Below, one piece after another: positions 10,124 to 17,642 of a DNA stretch of 45,825 bases. Source of the stretch: Anaerolineae bacterium. GTDB lineage: Bacteria; Chloroflexota; Anaerolineae; JAAYZQ01. The notes below the pieces were generated by a model that did no database searches, was not told where the DNA came from, and worked only from the letters and a program-made list of their open reading frames with translations. The stretch is taken from NCBI GenBank assembly GCA_016929795.1, contig JAFGIA010000334.1:1-45825 (forward strand). The letters run 5' to 3'. The translations under genes and the position numbers were made by a program. Numbering within the stretch: position 1 is the stretch's first letter; each line of letters starts with the position of its first letter.

Positions 10124-11638
10124 CTATGTCAAGCCGACATCCCAGGCAGGTGGTCGCAGAGGGGGTGCCGGCGCTGGCCTGGCCTGGCGCTGCTTGATGG
10201 CTTCCGCCAGGGCATCTTTTAGAAGCTGCTCGGAAAGCTCAAAGTCGCCGACCATGTAGAATTCAATGCCCTGCTCAAACAAGATCTTGATCCCCGAGTC
10301 CTCCAGCCCATCGGAAATCCTCTGGCGGAACATCTCGGCTGTCTCCCTGGTGATCTTTTTTTTGCTCGCCAGGTCCATGGCCTGGCGGATGTAGAAGGCT
10401 ACCCTGTCGGTCGAGGAGATAGAAAGGCGCTCGCCAGGCTGTGGACCTGCACCGCGGCCCGGACGCCCACCAGGCGGCGGCACGGCCCTGATGATCCCTG
10501 CCGGGTTGTAAGTAAAGAGGACCGGGGTGCCAAAGTGTGGCGATTTCCCACGGGCGTCGCGGAAAATGCCACGCCGCCCGCGCTGCACCGCCTCGTCCAC
10601 GTCGCCGCCCTCGATCAAGGCTTCATAGAAACCTTTGGCAAAGTCAATGGCAGACTTGGATGTGAGCGAGATCTGCGTGGCGACGACGGCGGGGATATCG
10701 GCGCGGACCAGATCATCGACGAGGCTCATGAACGCAGGCTCGGTGCCCGACGCGGCGCGCTCGCACGCCTGCAGCACGACCACGCGCAAGCGCAGACGGC
10801 CCAGCACATCGATCAGATCGGCAGCCGGGCACCAATCGACCTCGGTGCCACGGACCAGGGCGAGCCAGCCTTTCTTGGTTACCTCTTCGAACTTGCCATG
10901 GCCGATAAAGTGGAGCACATGAGGCATCCATTCACCCCCATACAGTTCATCGATCACCCCAAACTCGGGCCGGCCCGCATACACGACGCCCCTGGCTCGA
11001 TCCAGCTCCTCGGCCGCCAGCTCGCGGTCGAACAACATGTGGACCTCCACGTTTCCGGCCTCCTGCGGCACACCCGGCGCGGCCCCGGCCCCGAGGATGG
11101 CGTCGAGGATGTCACAGGTCATCACCCCGTCGAGGGGATTGCTCATCACGAGCAGCACCCGGAGGGGCAGCTTTTCTGGACCGGGCACCTGGGTGTCGAT
11201 CGCCTGTGTGCGGCGCGAGAGAAGGATGGGCAGGCTCTCGGTGGACAGCCAGCCCCTGGCCTTGCCATCGTCATAGTATACCAGCTCCAACGGCCACCAG
11301 AAGACCTCGGAAGCGGGCGAAACCTCGACGATCAAGCGCAGGCGCACGTTCTTGCTGCAAAAGCGGGCGTGCATCACACTTTTTACGGCCTGCTCGAACA
11401 GCTTGCCGATCTCGCCGGGAAAGAGTGTTTTGTAGAGCGCTTCCCCAAAGGTCTTTAGATCGACCGGGTTCTTTTCTTTGAGGGCGACGCGGCCGTTGTT
11501 GATAATGTCGCGCAAGAACTTTTCGGTGGATAGCCTGTCTACGACCACAGAGCCGGGACTGCCGTCGTAGTGGCGCAGGCTGGCGCGCAGCACACCATCA
11601 TCCTGGATCTCGAGCACGAACTCGCTAAAAATTCTCAC
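10124..11638 (-). CDS. CHAT-domain protease-like protein 2 (C-terminal helical tail)
   Basis: The chosen product has 504 residues. Residues 95-380 form a CHAT (caspase-like, HetF-associated) domain, with predicted catalytic His247 in LHFIGHG and Cys292 in VLQACERA. Residues 1-95 match the pre-CHAT region of the upstream paralogue. After a Pro/Gly-rich linker (385-405) comes a helical tail of about 80 residues ending in a Pro-rich stretch, absent from the paralogue. The start is the GTG at 11638, with GCGGAGG 9 nt upstream and homology to the paralogue beginning there. A longer frame from 11893 is rejected because its first 85 codons overlap the end of the first CHAT gene and look like low-quality sequence. 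The predicted role is a regulated protease in a conflict or cell-death-type system; the target is unknown. Confidence 0.85.
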   Translation of the reverse strand: MRIFSEFVLEIQDDGVLRASLRHYDGSPGSVVVDRLSTEKFLRDIINNGRVALKEKNPVDLKTFGEALYKTLFPGEIGKLFEQAVKSVMHARFCSKNVRLRLIVEVSPASEVFWWPLELVYYDDGKARGWLSTESLPILLSRRTQAIDTQVPGPEKLPLRVLLVMSNPLDGVMTCDILDAILGAGAAPGVPQEAGNVEVHMLFDRELAAEELDRARGVVYAGRPEFGVIDELYGGEWMPHVLHFIGHGKFEEVTKKGWLALVRGTEVDWCPAADLIDVLGRLRLRVVVLQACERAASGTEPAFMSLVDDLVRADIPAVVATQISLTSKSAIDFAKGFYEALIEGGDVDEAVQRGRRGIFRDARGKSPHFGTPVLFTYNPAGIIRAVPPPGGRPGRGAGPQPGERLSISSTDRVAFYIRQAMDLASKKKITRETAEMFRQRISDGLEDSGIKILFEQGIEFYMVGDFELSEQLLKDALAEAIKQRQARPAPAPPLRPPAWDVGLT

Positions 11639-11768
11639 CGTTGCTGGCCTCCGCAATCTCTGAATCCCACGAACCCAAGGGCGAACCCACCCGAACAGGC
11701 CATCGAGCCGACAGCGGTATGCACCCGACCGGCGGCAGGCATGGATCGAACAATAGATCGCTGGATGA

Positions 11769-13259
11769 TCATACCGCCCTCTCGATGGGTGCAGCGGGGT
11801 CGTAAGTAAAAAGCACCGGGCCGGCAAAGTGGGGCGATTTCCCGCGGACGTCGCGGAAAATGCGACGTCGCCCGCGCTGCACCGCGTCGTCAATGTTCCC
11901 GCCCGAGATCAAGGTCTCGTAGAAGGGAATGGCAAAATCGATGGCAGATTTTGATGGGATAGAGAGCTGTGTGGCGACGATGGCAGGGATGTCGGCGCGG
12001 ATCAAGTCATCGACGAGGCTCATGAATGCCCACTCGGTGCCAGGCGCGGCGCGCTCGCACGCCTGGAGAAGCACCACGCGCGGGCGTAACCGGCCCAGCA
12101 CCTCGCCCAGGTCGCCAGCGAGACACCAATCGACCTCGGCGCCGCGTGCCAGGGCAAGCGCGCCTTTCCTGGTCACCTCCTCGAATTGGCCGTGCCCTAC
12201 AAAGTGGAGCACGTGGGGGTGCCATTGCCCCCAGGAGAGCTCATCGATCACCCCAAACTCAGGCCGGCCGGCACACACTATGTCGCCGGCTCGATCGCGA
12301 TCCACGCCCTCGATGTCGCGATCGACCAGGACACGGATCTCTAACTCACGAGCCTGACCGGCTCCCAGGATCGCTACGAGGGTATCAAAGGGCATGACCC
12401 CATCCAGAGGATTGCTCATCATCAGGAGGATGCGCAGCGGGAGGCTTTCGGGTGGGGGCACCTTGCTTCCTATCACACGCGTGCGACGAGAGAGGAGAAC
12501 GGGCAGGCTATCTGTAGCAAGCCAGCCCCTGTCCTTGCCGTCGTCATAGTAGATCAGCTCCAACGGCCACCAGAAAAGCTCCGAGTCGGGCGAGACCTCG
12601 ACGATCAAACGCAGGCGCACGTCCCGGCTGCTGGTAAAGCGGTCGTGTATCACACTCTGCATGCCATGCTCGAACAACTTGGCAATCTCGCCGGGAAAGA
12701 GAGCGTGGTAGAGGGCCTTGCCCAAGATCTCAATGCTCCCTGGATCGAGCCCCTTCCCTGCCCGAAGCCTGGCGCGGCCCTGGTCGATGGTGTCGCGTAG
12801 GAGCCTATCGGTGGGCAGCCGCCCTTCGGCACGGGGGGTCGAGCTGCCATCGGAGCGGTGCAACCGGGCACGCAAGAGCCCATCGCGATCGATCTCGAGT
12901 GTGAACTCGTGCCAGAGTGGCTCGGGCGGCGCCGGCCCGCCGCTGGCAGGGGAGAAGGCGGCGGCACCTTGGCGTTGGGCTCCGCCAGGGCCAACGAGCT
13001 CGCGCTCAAAGTATTTGTAGACCCTCGGATTGACGTCTTTGACGGCGGCCAACAGCTCGTCGAAGAGCATGTTGACCTCACAGTGGACCACCAGCCCTTC
13101 GACTAGGCCGTTGAGGCCCTCCTTGGGACCCACGGCGTTGAGGACGGGGCGAAACAACGGCCGGTCACGGCAGAAATAGCGGAGTGTCTCGGCCGTGAAG
13201 GCGGATGTGAGAAGCTTGCGTATTGCACCGAGATGATAGTGTGTGACGTAATCGCTCAC
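11769..13259 (-). CDS. CHAT-domain protease-like protein 1 with N-terminal effector-associated-like domain
   Basis: This 496-residue protein has two parts. Residues 10-90 are an all-helical domain (IRKLLTSAFTAETLRYFC ... LLAAVKDVNP) that resembles the bacterial effector-associated (death-like adaptor) domains, type 7 being the closest from memory. Such domains bring effectors together with partners carrying a similar domain. A Gly/Pro linker leads to a region starting near 115 that is shared with the second CHAT protein, and a CHAT peptidase domain (215-490) with predicted catalytic His356 in LHFVGHG and Cys401 in LLQACERA. The start is GTG 13259 behind GGAAGGGGAG. It is first in the operon, under a consensus promoter about 150 bp upstream. 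No signal peptide or membrane segment is seen, so it should be cytosolic. Confidence 0.88.
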   Translation of the reverse strand: MSDYVTHYHLGAIRKLLTSAFTAETLRYFCRDRPLFRPVLNAVGPKEGLNGLVEGLVVHCEVNMLFDELLAAVKDVNPRVYKYFERELVGPGGAQRQGAAAFSPASGGPAPPEPLWHEFTLEIDRDGLLRARLHRSDGSSTPRAEGRLPTDRLLRDTIDQGRARLRAGKGLDPGSIEILGKALYHALFPGEIAKLFEHGMQSVIHDRFTSSRDVRLRLIVEVSPDSELFWWPLELIYYDDGKDRGWLATDSLPVLLSRRTRVIGSKVPPPESLPLRILLMMSNPLDGVMPFDTLVAILGAGQARELEIRVLVDRDIEGVDRDRAGDIVCAGRPEFGVIDELSWGQWHPHVLHFVGHGQFEEVTRKGALALARGAEVDWCLAGDLGEVLGRLRPRVVLLQACERAAPGTEWAFMSLVDDLIRADIPAIVATQLSIPSKSAIDFAIPFYETLISGGNIDDAVQRGRRRIFRDVRGKSPHFAGPVLFTYDPAAPIERAV

Positions 13260-13415
13260 CTAATCGCTCCCCTTCCCTGTGCAGAAACGTCATAAGAACA
13301 GATACCCGGCAAGGCCCACTGCCAAGGCAAGATGAAGCATCGAAAAGGTCGCAAGCTCGGAATCCGGACGTCCAACCCGGCGCTGCGCAGGACGCGTTTC
13401 GTGTGCGACAAGTTC

Positions 13416-13444
13416 ATTATACGCCAACTCGAGGGGCGTGTCAA
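13416..13444 (-). promoter_or_regulatory. Consensus sigma-70 promoter of the CHAT-CHAT-TPR operon
   Basis: Read on the minus strand, TTGACA (13444-13439) and TATAAT (13421-13416) are both perfect, with a 17-bp spacer. Transcription would start near 13409, giving a 5' leader of about 150 nt before the GTG at 13259. Its -35 box is 31 bp from that of the divergent gene. Full consensus boxes imply strong basal activity unless repressed. Confidence 0.85.
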
Positions 13445-13475
13445 GCATGTGGAATCTGGCTCGGAGAGCAAAGAC

Positions 13476-13504
13476 TTGACAGGGTAAGGGAGTGAGAGTA
13501 TAAT
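13476..13504 (+). promoter_or_regulatory. Consensus sigma-70 promoter of the recombinase-fold gene
   Basis: TTGACA (13476-13481) and TATAAT (13499-13504) are perfect, with a 17-bp spacer; initiation near 13511. The two divergent promoters leave only about 31 bp between their -35 boxes, so one bound protein could affect both. Confidence 0.85.
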
Positions 13505-13545
13505 ACCTATGTTAAGTAATTATGCGAAGAAGGGAGGGCGAGACG

Positions 13546-14484
13546 ATGGGAGTGCAGCAGTTATCGCTCTTTCCAGACGAGCCGGCGGCGGTGGTGCGGC
13601 CGCGATCGGGGCTGGCGGGCGAGTCGGCCCTGAGTGAGGCACTGGAGCACTTTGAGCGGCACATGCTCCAGCAGGACTATGCAGACAACACGGTCAAGTC
13701 GTTTCTCGGCGACCTGCGCATTTTGAAGCGCTTTCTGAAGGGCGACCCGCCGATTGGGCAGATTGACACACCGAGGCTCGAAGCGTTTCTCCACTGGCTG
13801 CAGCACGAGCGGGGCGAGCCCTGCAGCCCCAAGTCGTACGCGCGACGGCTGACGACGCTGAAGGTGTTTTTCGCCTGGCTGGCCGATCTGGGTGCCGTCT
13901 ACCCCGACCCGGCCGCCTCTCTCATCCACAAGCCGGCCAGTACGCCTCTGCCGCGTGTGCTGTACGACGACCAGGTGAATGAGGTGCTGGCGGTGACGCG
14001 CGAGCTGCTGGCCGGCGACGAGCCGGACCCGCGCCCGCACCTCCTGGTGACGCTGGTGCTGCACACAGGGATCAAGAAGCAAGAGGCACTGCGCCTGCGA
14101 CTGTCGCACGTCGACACGTCGGACCCGGCAGGCCCGGTGGTGCAGATCCGGTACGACAGGCCGGCGATGGAATACAAGCAGCGGCGGCTGCGGCTGCCGG
14201 CAGGGTGGGGACACACACTGGGAGCGTACCGTCGCGCATACGAGATCGAGGATCTGATCTTTCCGTGGACCGGGCGCAACCTGGAGTATGTGCTGAACAG
14301 AGTCGCCAAGCAGGCCGGGCTGCCGGATGGGCTAACGTTCGAAATGCTGCGCTGGACGTGTGCGCTGCGTGACTATAAGGGGGGGATGGATGCGGACAAG
14401 CTGCGGCGCAAGCTAGGGCTGTCGCAGATGAGCTGGATGGAGACAGAGGAGCGGCTGGCCAAGCTGGCCGAGGCGCCGCTCTAG
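13546..14484 (+). CDS. Catalytically degenerate tyrosine-recombinase-fold protein
   Basis: This 312-residue protein has the two-domain plan of phage-integrase/Xer recombinases: a SAM-like core-binding domain (residues 28-125, ALEHFERHML ... TVKSFLGDLRILKRFL) and a catalytic-type domain (135-300). Active-site positions are changed. Box I reads HTGIKKQEALRL, so the first Arg is Lys177. Box II reads TFEMLRWT, so both His positions are Glu266 and Trp270 and only Arg269 remains. The LGHSS-like block reads LGLSQMSW. No tyrosine follows Tyr277, so the nucleophile is absent. Strand exchange is therefore very unlikely; DNA binding could persist. ATG 13546 has AGGGAGG 8 nt upstream; an earlier ATG (13522) has no ribosome site. 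It is divergent from the CHAT operon, so a regulatory role is plausible. Confidence 0.82.
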   Translation: MGVQQLSLFPDEPAAVVRPRSGLAGESALSEALEHFERHMLQQDYADNTVKSFLGDLRILKRFLKGDPPIGQIDTPRLEAFLHWLQHERGEPCSPKSYARRLTTLKVFFAWLADLGAVYPDPAASLIHKPASTPLPRVLYDDQVNEVLAVTRELLAGDEPDPRPHLLVTLVLHTGIKKQEALRLRLSHVDTSDPAGPVVQIRYDRPAMEYKQRRLRLPAGWGHTLGAYRRAYEIEDLIFPWTGRNLEYVLNRVAKQAGLPDGLTFEMLRWTCALRDYKGGMDADKLRRKLGLSQMSWMETEERLAKLAEAPL

Positions 14485-14490
14485 ACGGTG

Positions 14491-14542
14491 GGTTGGTTAG
14501 TTGGTTCGTGAGCAACCGAGCAAACCAGGCAACCAACCAACC
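14491..14542 (+). terminator. Inverted repeat after the recombinase-fold gene
   Basis: GGTTGGTTAGTTG (14491-14503) pairs with CAACCAACCAACC (14530-14542) with one mismatch, around a loop that can fold further. TTCCCCTG follows, with no U-tract. It could end the preceding transcript or insulate rpsO. Confidence 0.45.
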
Positions 14543-14573
14543 TTCCCCTGTCAGGCACCGGAAAGGCGCTTAT

Positions 14574-14602
14574 TTGCTTTTTGCAGGGCGGTGTGCTATA
14601 AT
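14574..14602 (+). promoter_or_regulatory. Promoter of rpsO-pnp
   Basis: TATAAT at 14597-14602 is perfect; 17 bp upstream lies TTGCTT (14574-14579), a partial -35 box. Initiation near 14609 gives an 80-nt leader. Confidence 0.65.
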
Positions 14603-14608
14603 ACTCAA

Positions 14609-14688
14609 CCGGCAGAAAAGGCGCGGGGGCTGCCCCGCGCCAGTGTGTGCCAGCCGGCAGAACCTGTGGTGTAAGAAAGGATCGAGTT
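14609..14688 (+). promoter_or_regulatory. Structured rpsO 5' leader, possible S15 autoregulatory site
   Basis: A perfect 9-bp GC hairpin (14620-14628 with 14633-14641, loop GCTG) is flanked by a direct repeat of CCGGCAGAA (14610-14618 and 14654-14662). S15 represses its own mRNA through leader structures in several phyla, so a regulatory role is plausible. No known S15 leader class is recognised by eye. Confidence 0.4.
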
Positions 14689-14958
14689 GTGTCTTTGACT
14701 AAAGGCGAAAAGACAGACATCATTCAGAAGTATCACGTTCATGGCAGTGATACCGGATCACCGGAAGTGCAGATTGCGTTGCTTACCACGCGGATCAGCC
14801 AGTTGACCGAGCACCTGAAGCTGCACAAACATGACGAGCATTCGCGTCGAGGCTTGTACAAGCTGGTCGGTCAACGGCGCAGGCATCTCGCATACCTGAA
14901 GCAGAAGGATGCGGAGCGCTATCGGCTGATCGTCGAAAGGTTAGGCCTGCGCAAGTAG
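14689..14958 (+). CDS. rpsO: 30S ribosomal protein S15
   Basis: From GTG 14689 the product is 89 residues, the usual length of S15, and carries the family core [21 protein letters not shown] and [21 protein letters not shown]15 binds the three-way junction of 16S rRNA helices 20-22 and nucleates the small-subunit platform. AAAGGA lies about 7 nt before the GTG. A longer frame starting at 14647 would add 14 non-homologous residues and is rejected. The gene is followed by pnp, the very common rpsO-pnp order. Confidence 0.96.
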   Translation: MSLTKGEKTDIIQKYHVHGSDTGSPEVQIALLTTRISQLTEHLKLHKHDEHSRRGLYKLVGQRRRHLAYLKQKDAERYRLIVERLGLRK

Positions 14959-14990
14959 TCTTGTTTGTCGCCAGTTGCATAGTGCACGGT

Positions 14991-15034
14991 GGCCTATGGC
15001 TATGGCAAGTGTGGTGGTGCCGGTGCCATAGGCC
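14991..15034 (+). other. Hairpin with alternative registers between rpsO and pnp
   Basis: GGCCTATGGC (14991-15000) can pair perfectly with GCCATAGGCC (15025-15034). The adjacent TATGGCA (15001-15007) can pair instead with TGCCATA (15024-15030). It resembles a processing or mRNA-switch site; no U-tract follows, so a simple terminator is less likely. Confidence 0.5.
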
Positions 15035-15090
15035 GCGTTGTGTAAAAAGGAATTGGCGCATTACTGGCAGGAAGGACGCGGGTGAGGAAT

Positions 15091-15153
15091 TGGGGAATGC
15101 GCCCCGATCCCGACATCCGGGCCTGGCCCTCGTTTCTCGGGACCCATTCCCCA
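15091..15153 (+). promoter_or_regulatory. Long two-part hairpin in the pnp leader
   Basis: TGGGGAATG (15091-15099) pairs with CATTCCCCA (15145-15153), and inside it TCCCGA (15108-15113) with TCGGGA (15137-15142). It ends 35 nt before the pnp ribosome site. pnp leaders in enterobacteria fold into long hairpins cut by RNase III and then used for PNPase autocontrol; this structure could play the same part (inference). Confidence 0.45.
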
Positions 15154-15198
15154 GTCCCTCGACCTTCGCCTTCCGCTACCAAATCTTGGAGGTAAAAA

Positions 15199-17436
15199 GT
15201 GAATAGGAGCAAAGAGTACAACGTCGAGTTCGGTAGCCAGACGCTCATGATCGAGACGGGCGCGCTGGCGCAACAAGCAGGTGGCGCCGTCCTTGTCCGG
15301 CTCGGCGAGTCTGTCGTGTTATGTACCGCCACCTCGTCGCGGCAGCCGCGGGAAGGGATCGACTTTTTCCCGCTGACGGTCGATTTCGAGGAGCGGCTGT
15401 ATGCCGCGGGGCGCATCCCGGGCAGCTTTTTCCGGCGTGAGGGACGCCCAAGCGAGTCGGCTATCCTGGTATCGCGCCTGATCGACAGGCCGCTGCGCCC
15501 CCTCTTTCCGAAGGATTATCGCAACGACGTGCAGGTGATTGCCACCGCACTCTCCTCTGACACACAGCACTATCTCGATATCCCGGCGATCATTGGCTCT
15601 TCGATGGCGCTGATGATCTCGAATGTCCCCTTCCAGGGCCCGATCGGTGCCGTGCGCGTGGGGCTGATCGAAGATGAGTTTGTGATCAACCCCACCGCAG
15701 AGCAGATGGAGCAGAGCATGCTCGACTTGCGCATGGCGGGGTCCGAGGACGCTGTGTTGATGGTGGAAGCAGGTGCGTACGAGGTACACGAGGAGGTGAT
15801 GCTCCAGGCACTGCAGGTTGGGCACGAGGCGATGCAGCCAGTGATCCAGCTTCAGAAGCAGATGGTGGCAGACAGCGGCAGACAAAAAGATGTGGACTAT
15901 CCCGTGGCCACGATCGAGGAGCGCGACCGCGAGCGGATCACGCAACGGATCGGCCACAGGATACACGAGATGGTGTCGCAGCCGATGGTCAAAACGGAGC
16001 GAGGGCTGGCAACGGACGCGCTACGAGACCAGATCGTCGGCTCCTTTGTGGACGATGAGACGATCCAGGCCAAGGACGTCAAGGCAGTCTTTGACGACAT
16101 TCTGAAGGCAGAGACACGGCACCTGATCCTGCAGCAGAGCCAGCGGCCCGATGGCCGGGCGCCAGACGAGATCCGGGCGATCTGGAGCAAGGTGAACCTG
16201 CTGCCCCGCGTGCACGGTTCGGGGTTGTTTACGCGCGGCGAGACGCAGGTGCTCAGCATCGCCACCTTGGGCACGCCCCGCGAGGAGCAAAAGCTCGATA
16301 CGCTGCGGCCAGAAGAGGCCAAGCGCTATATGCACCACTACAACTTTCCGCCGTTCAGCACGGGCGAGACGTGGCCGATGCGCGGCCCGCGCCGGCGAGA
16401 GATCGGTCATGGTGCACTGGCCGAAACGGCGCTGGTGGCCGTGCTGCCCACGGAGGAGCAGTTCCCCTACACACTGCGTGTCGTATCTGAGGTGTTGTCG
16501 TCGAACGGATCGACGTCCATGGCTTCGGTGTGCGGCAGCACGCTGGCGCTGATGGATGCAGGCGTGCCGATCAAGAGCCCGGTGGCGGGGATTGCCATGG
16601 GCTTGATCATGGATGACCCGGAGCATTACATTGTGTTGAGCGACATCCAGGGACTGGAAGATCACCTGGGCGACATGGACTTCAAGGTGGCCGGCACGCG
16701 TGAGGGGATCACCGCGCTGCAAATGGACATCAAGGTGAAGGGGTTGAACTATGATGTGCTGTCCAAGGCACTGAACCAGGCGCGCACGGGACGGCTGTTC
16801 ATCCTCGACCGGATGGCCGAGACAATCGCCGAGCCACGGACGCAGATGTCGCCCTATGCCCCGCGGATCGTGACCATCCAGGTGGACCCGGACAAGATTG
16901 GCAAGATCATCGGCCCCGGCGGCAAGACGATCCGCAAGATCCAGGAAGAAGCCAACGTGGACATTGACATCGAGGACGACGGCACAGTGTACATTGCGGC
17001 CGTCGAAGGCCCGGCGATGGAGCGCGCGATCGAGATGATCGAGGCGCTGACGGAAGAAGCCAGGATCGGCCAGGTGTACGTGGGCAAGGTGGTGCGGACC
17101 GAGAGTTATGGGGCATTTGTCGAGATCCTGCCCGGGGTCGACGGGATGGTGCACATCTCGCAGCTCGCGGACTATCGCGTGCCTTCTGTGGAGGATGTGG
17201 TCAAGGTGGGCGACGAGGTGATGGTAATGGTCATCGACGTCGACGATCAGGGTAAGATCAAGCTGTCGCGCCAGGCGGTGCTGGAGGGCTGGACGGCGGA
17301 CGAGGCGCGCGAACGTGACCGGAAGCCGAGCGGTGGTGGCAGTGATCGCGGCGGCCGGCGCAGCGGTTCCAGTGGTGGCGGCGACCGCGGCGGCAGATCA
17401 CGCAGTGGGAGCCGCCCACCGCGTGGCCGAAGCTAA
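15199..17436 (+). CDS. pnp: Polynucleotide phosphorylase
   Basis: This 745-residue enzyme degrades RNA 3' to 5' by phosphorolysis and works as a trimer, often within the degradosome. Seen in order: first RNase PH-like domain (residues 1-220, with FFPLTVDFEERLYAAGRIPGS), an all-helical linker, a second RNase PH domain (about 310-540) ending in DMDFKVAGTREGITALQMDIK, a KH domain with the GxxG loop IGPGGKT (near 572-578), an S1 domain (about 620-690), and a Gly/Arg/Ser-rich tail (RGG-like) to the end. The GTG at 15199 follows TGGAGGT. The RGG tail is longer than in enterobacterial PNPase and may add RNA affinity. A hairpin terminator follows. Confidence 0.96.
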   Translation: MNRSKEYNVEFGSQTLMIETGALAQQAGGAVLVRLGESVVLCTATSSRQPREGIDFFPLTVDFEERLYAAGRIPGSFFRREGRPSESAILVSRLIDRPLRPLFPKDYRNDVQVIATALSSDTQHYLDIPAIIGSSMALMISNVPFQGPIGAVRVGLIEDEFVINPTAEQMEQSMLDLRMAGSEDAVLMVEAGAYEVHEEVMLQALQVGHEAMQPVIQLQKQMVADSGRQKDVDYPVATIEERDRERITQRIGHRIHEMVSQPMVKTERGLATDALRDQIVGSFVDDETIQAKDVKAVFDDILKAETRHLILQQSQRPDGRAPDEIRAIWSKVNLLPRVHGSGLFTRGETQVLSIATLGTPREEQKLDTLRPEEAKRYMHHYNFPPFSTGETWPMRGPRRREIGHGALAETALVAVLPTEEQFPYTLRVVSEVLSSNGSTSMASVCGSTLALMDAGVPIKSPVAGIAMGLIMDDPEHYIVLSDIQGLEDHLGDMDFKVAGTREGITALQMDIKVKGLNYDVLSKALNQARTGRLFILDRMAETIAEPRTQMSPYAPRIVTIQVDPDKIGKIIGPGGKTIRKIQEEANVDIDIEDDGTVYIAAVEGPAMERAIEMIEALTEEARIGQVYVGKVVRTESYGAFVEILPGVDGMVHISQLADYRVPSVEDVVKVGDEVMVMVIDVDDQGKIKLSRQAVLEGWTADEARERDRKPSGGGSDRGGRRSGSSGGGDRGGRSRSGSRPPRGRS

Positions 17437-17454
17437 CCAGTCGATAGAACCGGT

Positions 17455-17493
17455 GCGGGGTGCCGGGAGAAGTTTCCGGGCACCCCGCCCTTT
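17455..17493 (+). terminator. Terminator after pnp
   Basis: GCGGGGTGCC (17455-17464) pairs with GGCACCCCGC (17479-17488), extended inward by GGA/TCC after one mismatch, followed by CCTTT. The short U-run makes it a moderate intrinsic terminator. Confidence 0.6.
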
Positions 17494-17525
17494 GCGCAGC
17501 GCCAGCCGGTGCGCGCCGGCAGTGT

Positions 17526-17606
17526 GCCCAAAGTTGTGTAAATTGTAGGGGCGCACGGCTGTGCGCCCTGCCGATGGTGAATTTACACACGGTTTGCAAC
17601 ACTGCC
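17526..17606 (+). repeat. 81-bp miniature inverted-repeat element, copy 1
   Basis: This 81-bp sequence matches 20085-20165 at 78 positions. It holds nested inverted repeats: TGTGTAAATT (17535-17544) with AATTTACACA (17580-17589), and GGGCGCAC with GTGCGCCC inside. TGCGCGCCGG occurs at 17510-17519 and again immediately after the right end at 17607-17616, as a target duplication would. The left border may extend to GGCAGTGT at 17518, the complement of the right end ACACTGCC. It sits between the pnp terminator and lepB. Confidence 0.8.
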
Positions 17607-17642
17607 TGCGCGCCGGGGTGGCGGGGTGGAGAGTAACCTGGC

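Noticed and set aside
10044..10130. A TTGACA sequence before the TPR gene as its own promoter
   Set aside because: No -10 box at suitable spacing; read-through from the CHAT genes is more likely.
11639..11893. An N-terminal extension of 85 codons for the second CHAT protein
   Set aside because: It overlaps the end of the first CHAT gene, lacks similarity to the paralogue, and a better GTG with GGAGG lies at 11638.
6708..13259. A type III-E CRISPR (Craspase-like) locus
   Set aside because: TPR and CHAT are present, but no Cas7-11-like gene, reverse transcriptase, Cas1/Cas2 or repeat array is seen in the window.
13546..14484. An active integrase marking a mobile island
   Set aside because: Catalytic residues are missing and no tRNA or attachment-site repeats flank the region.
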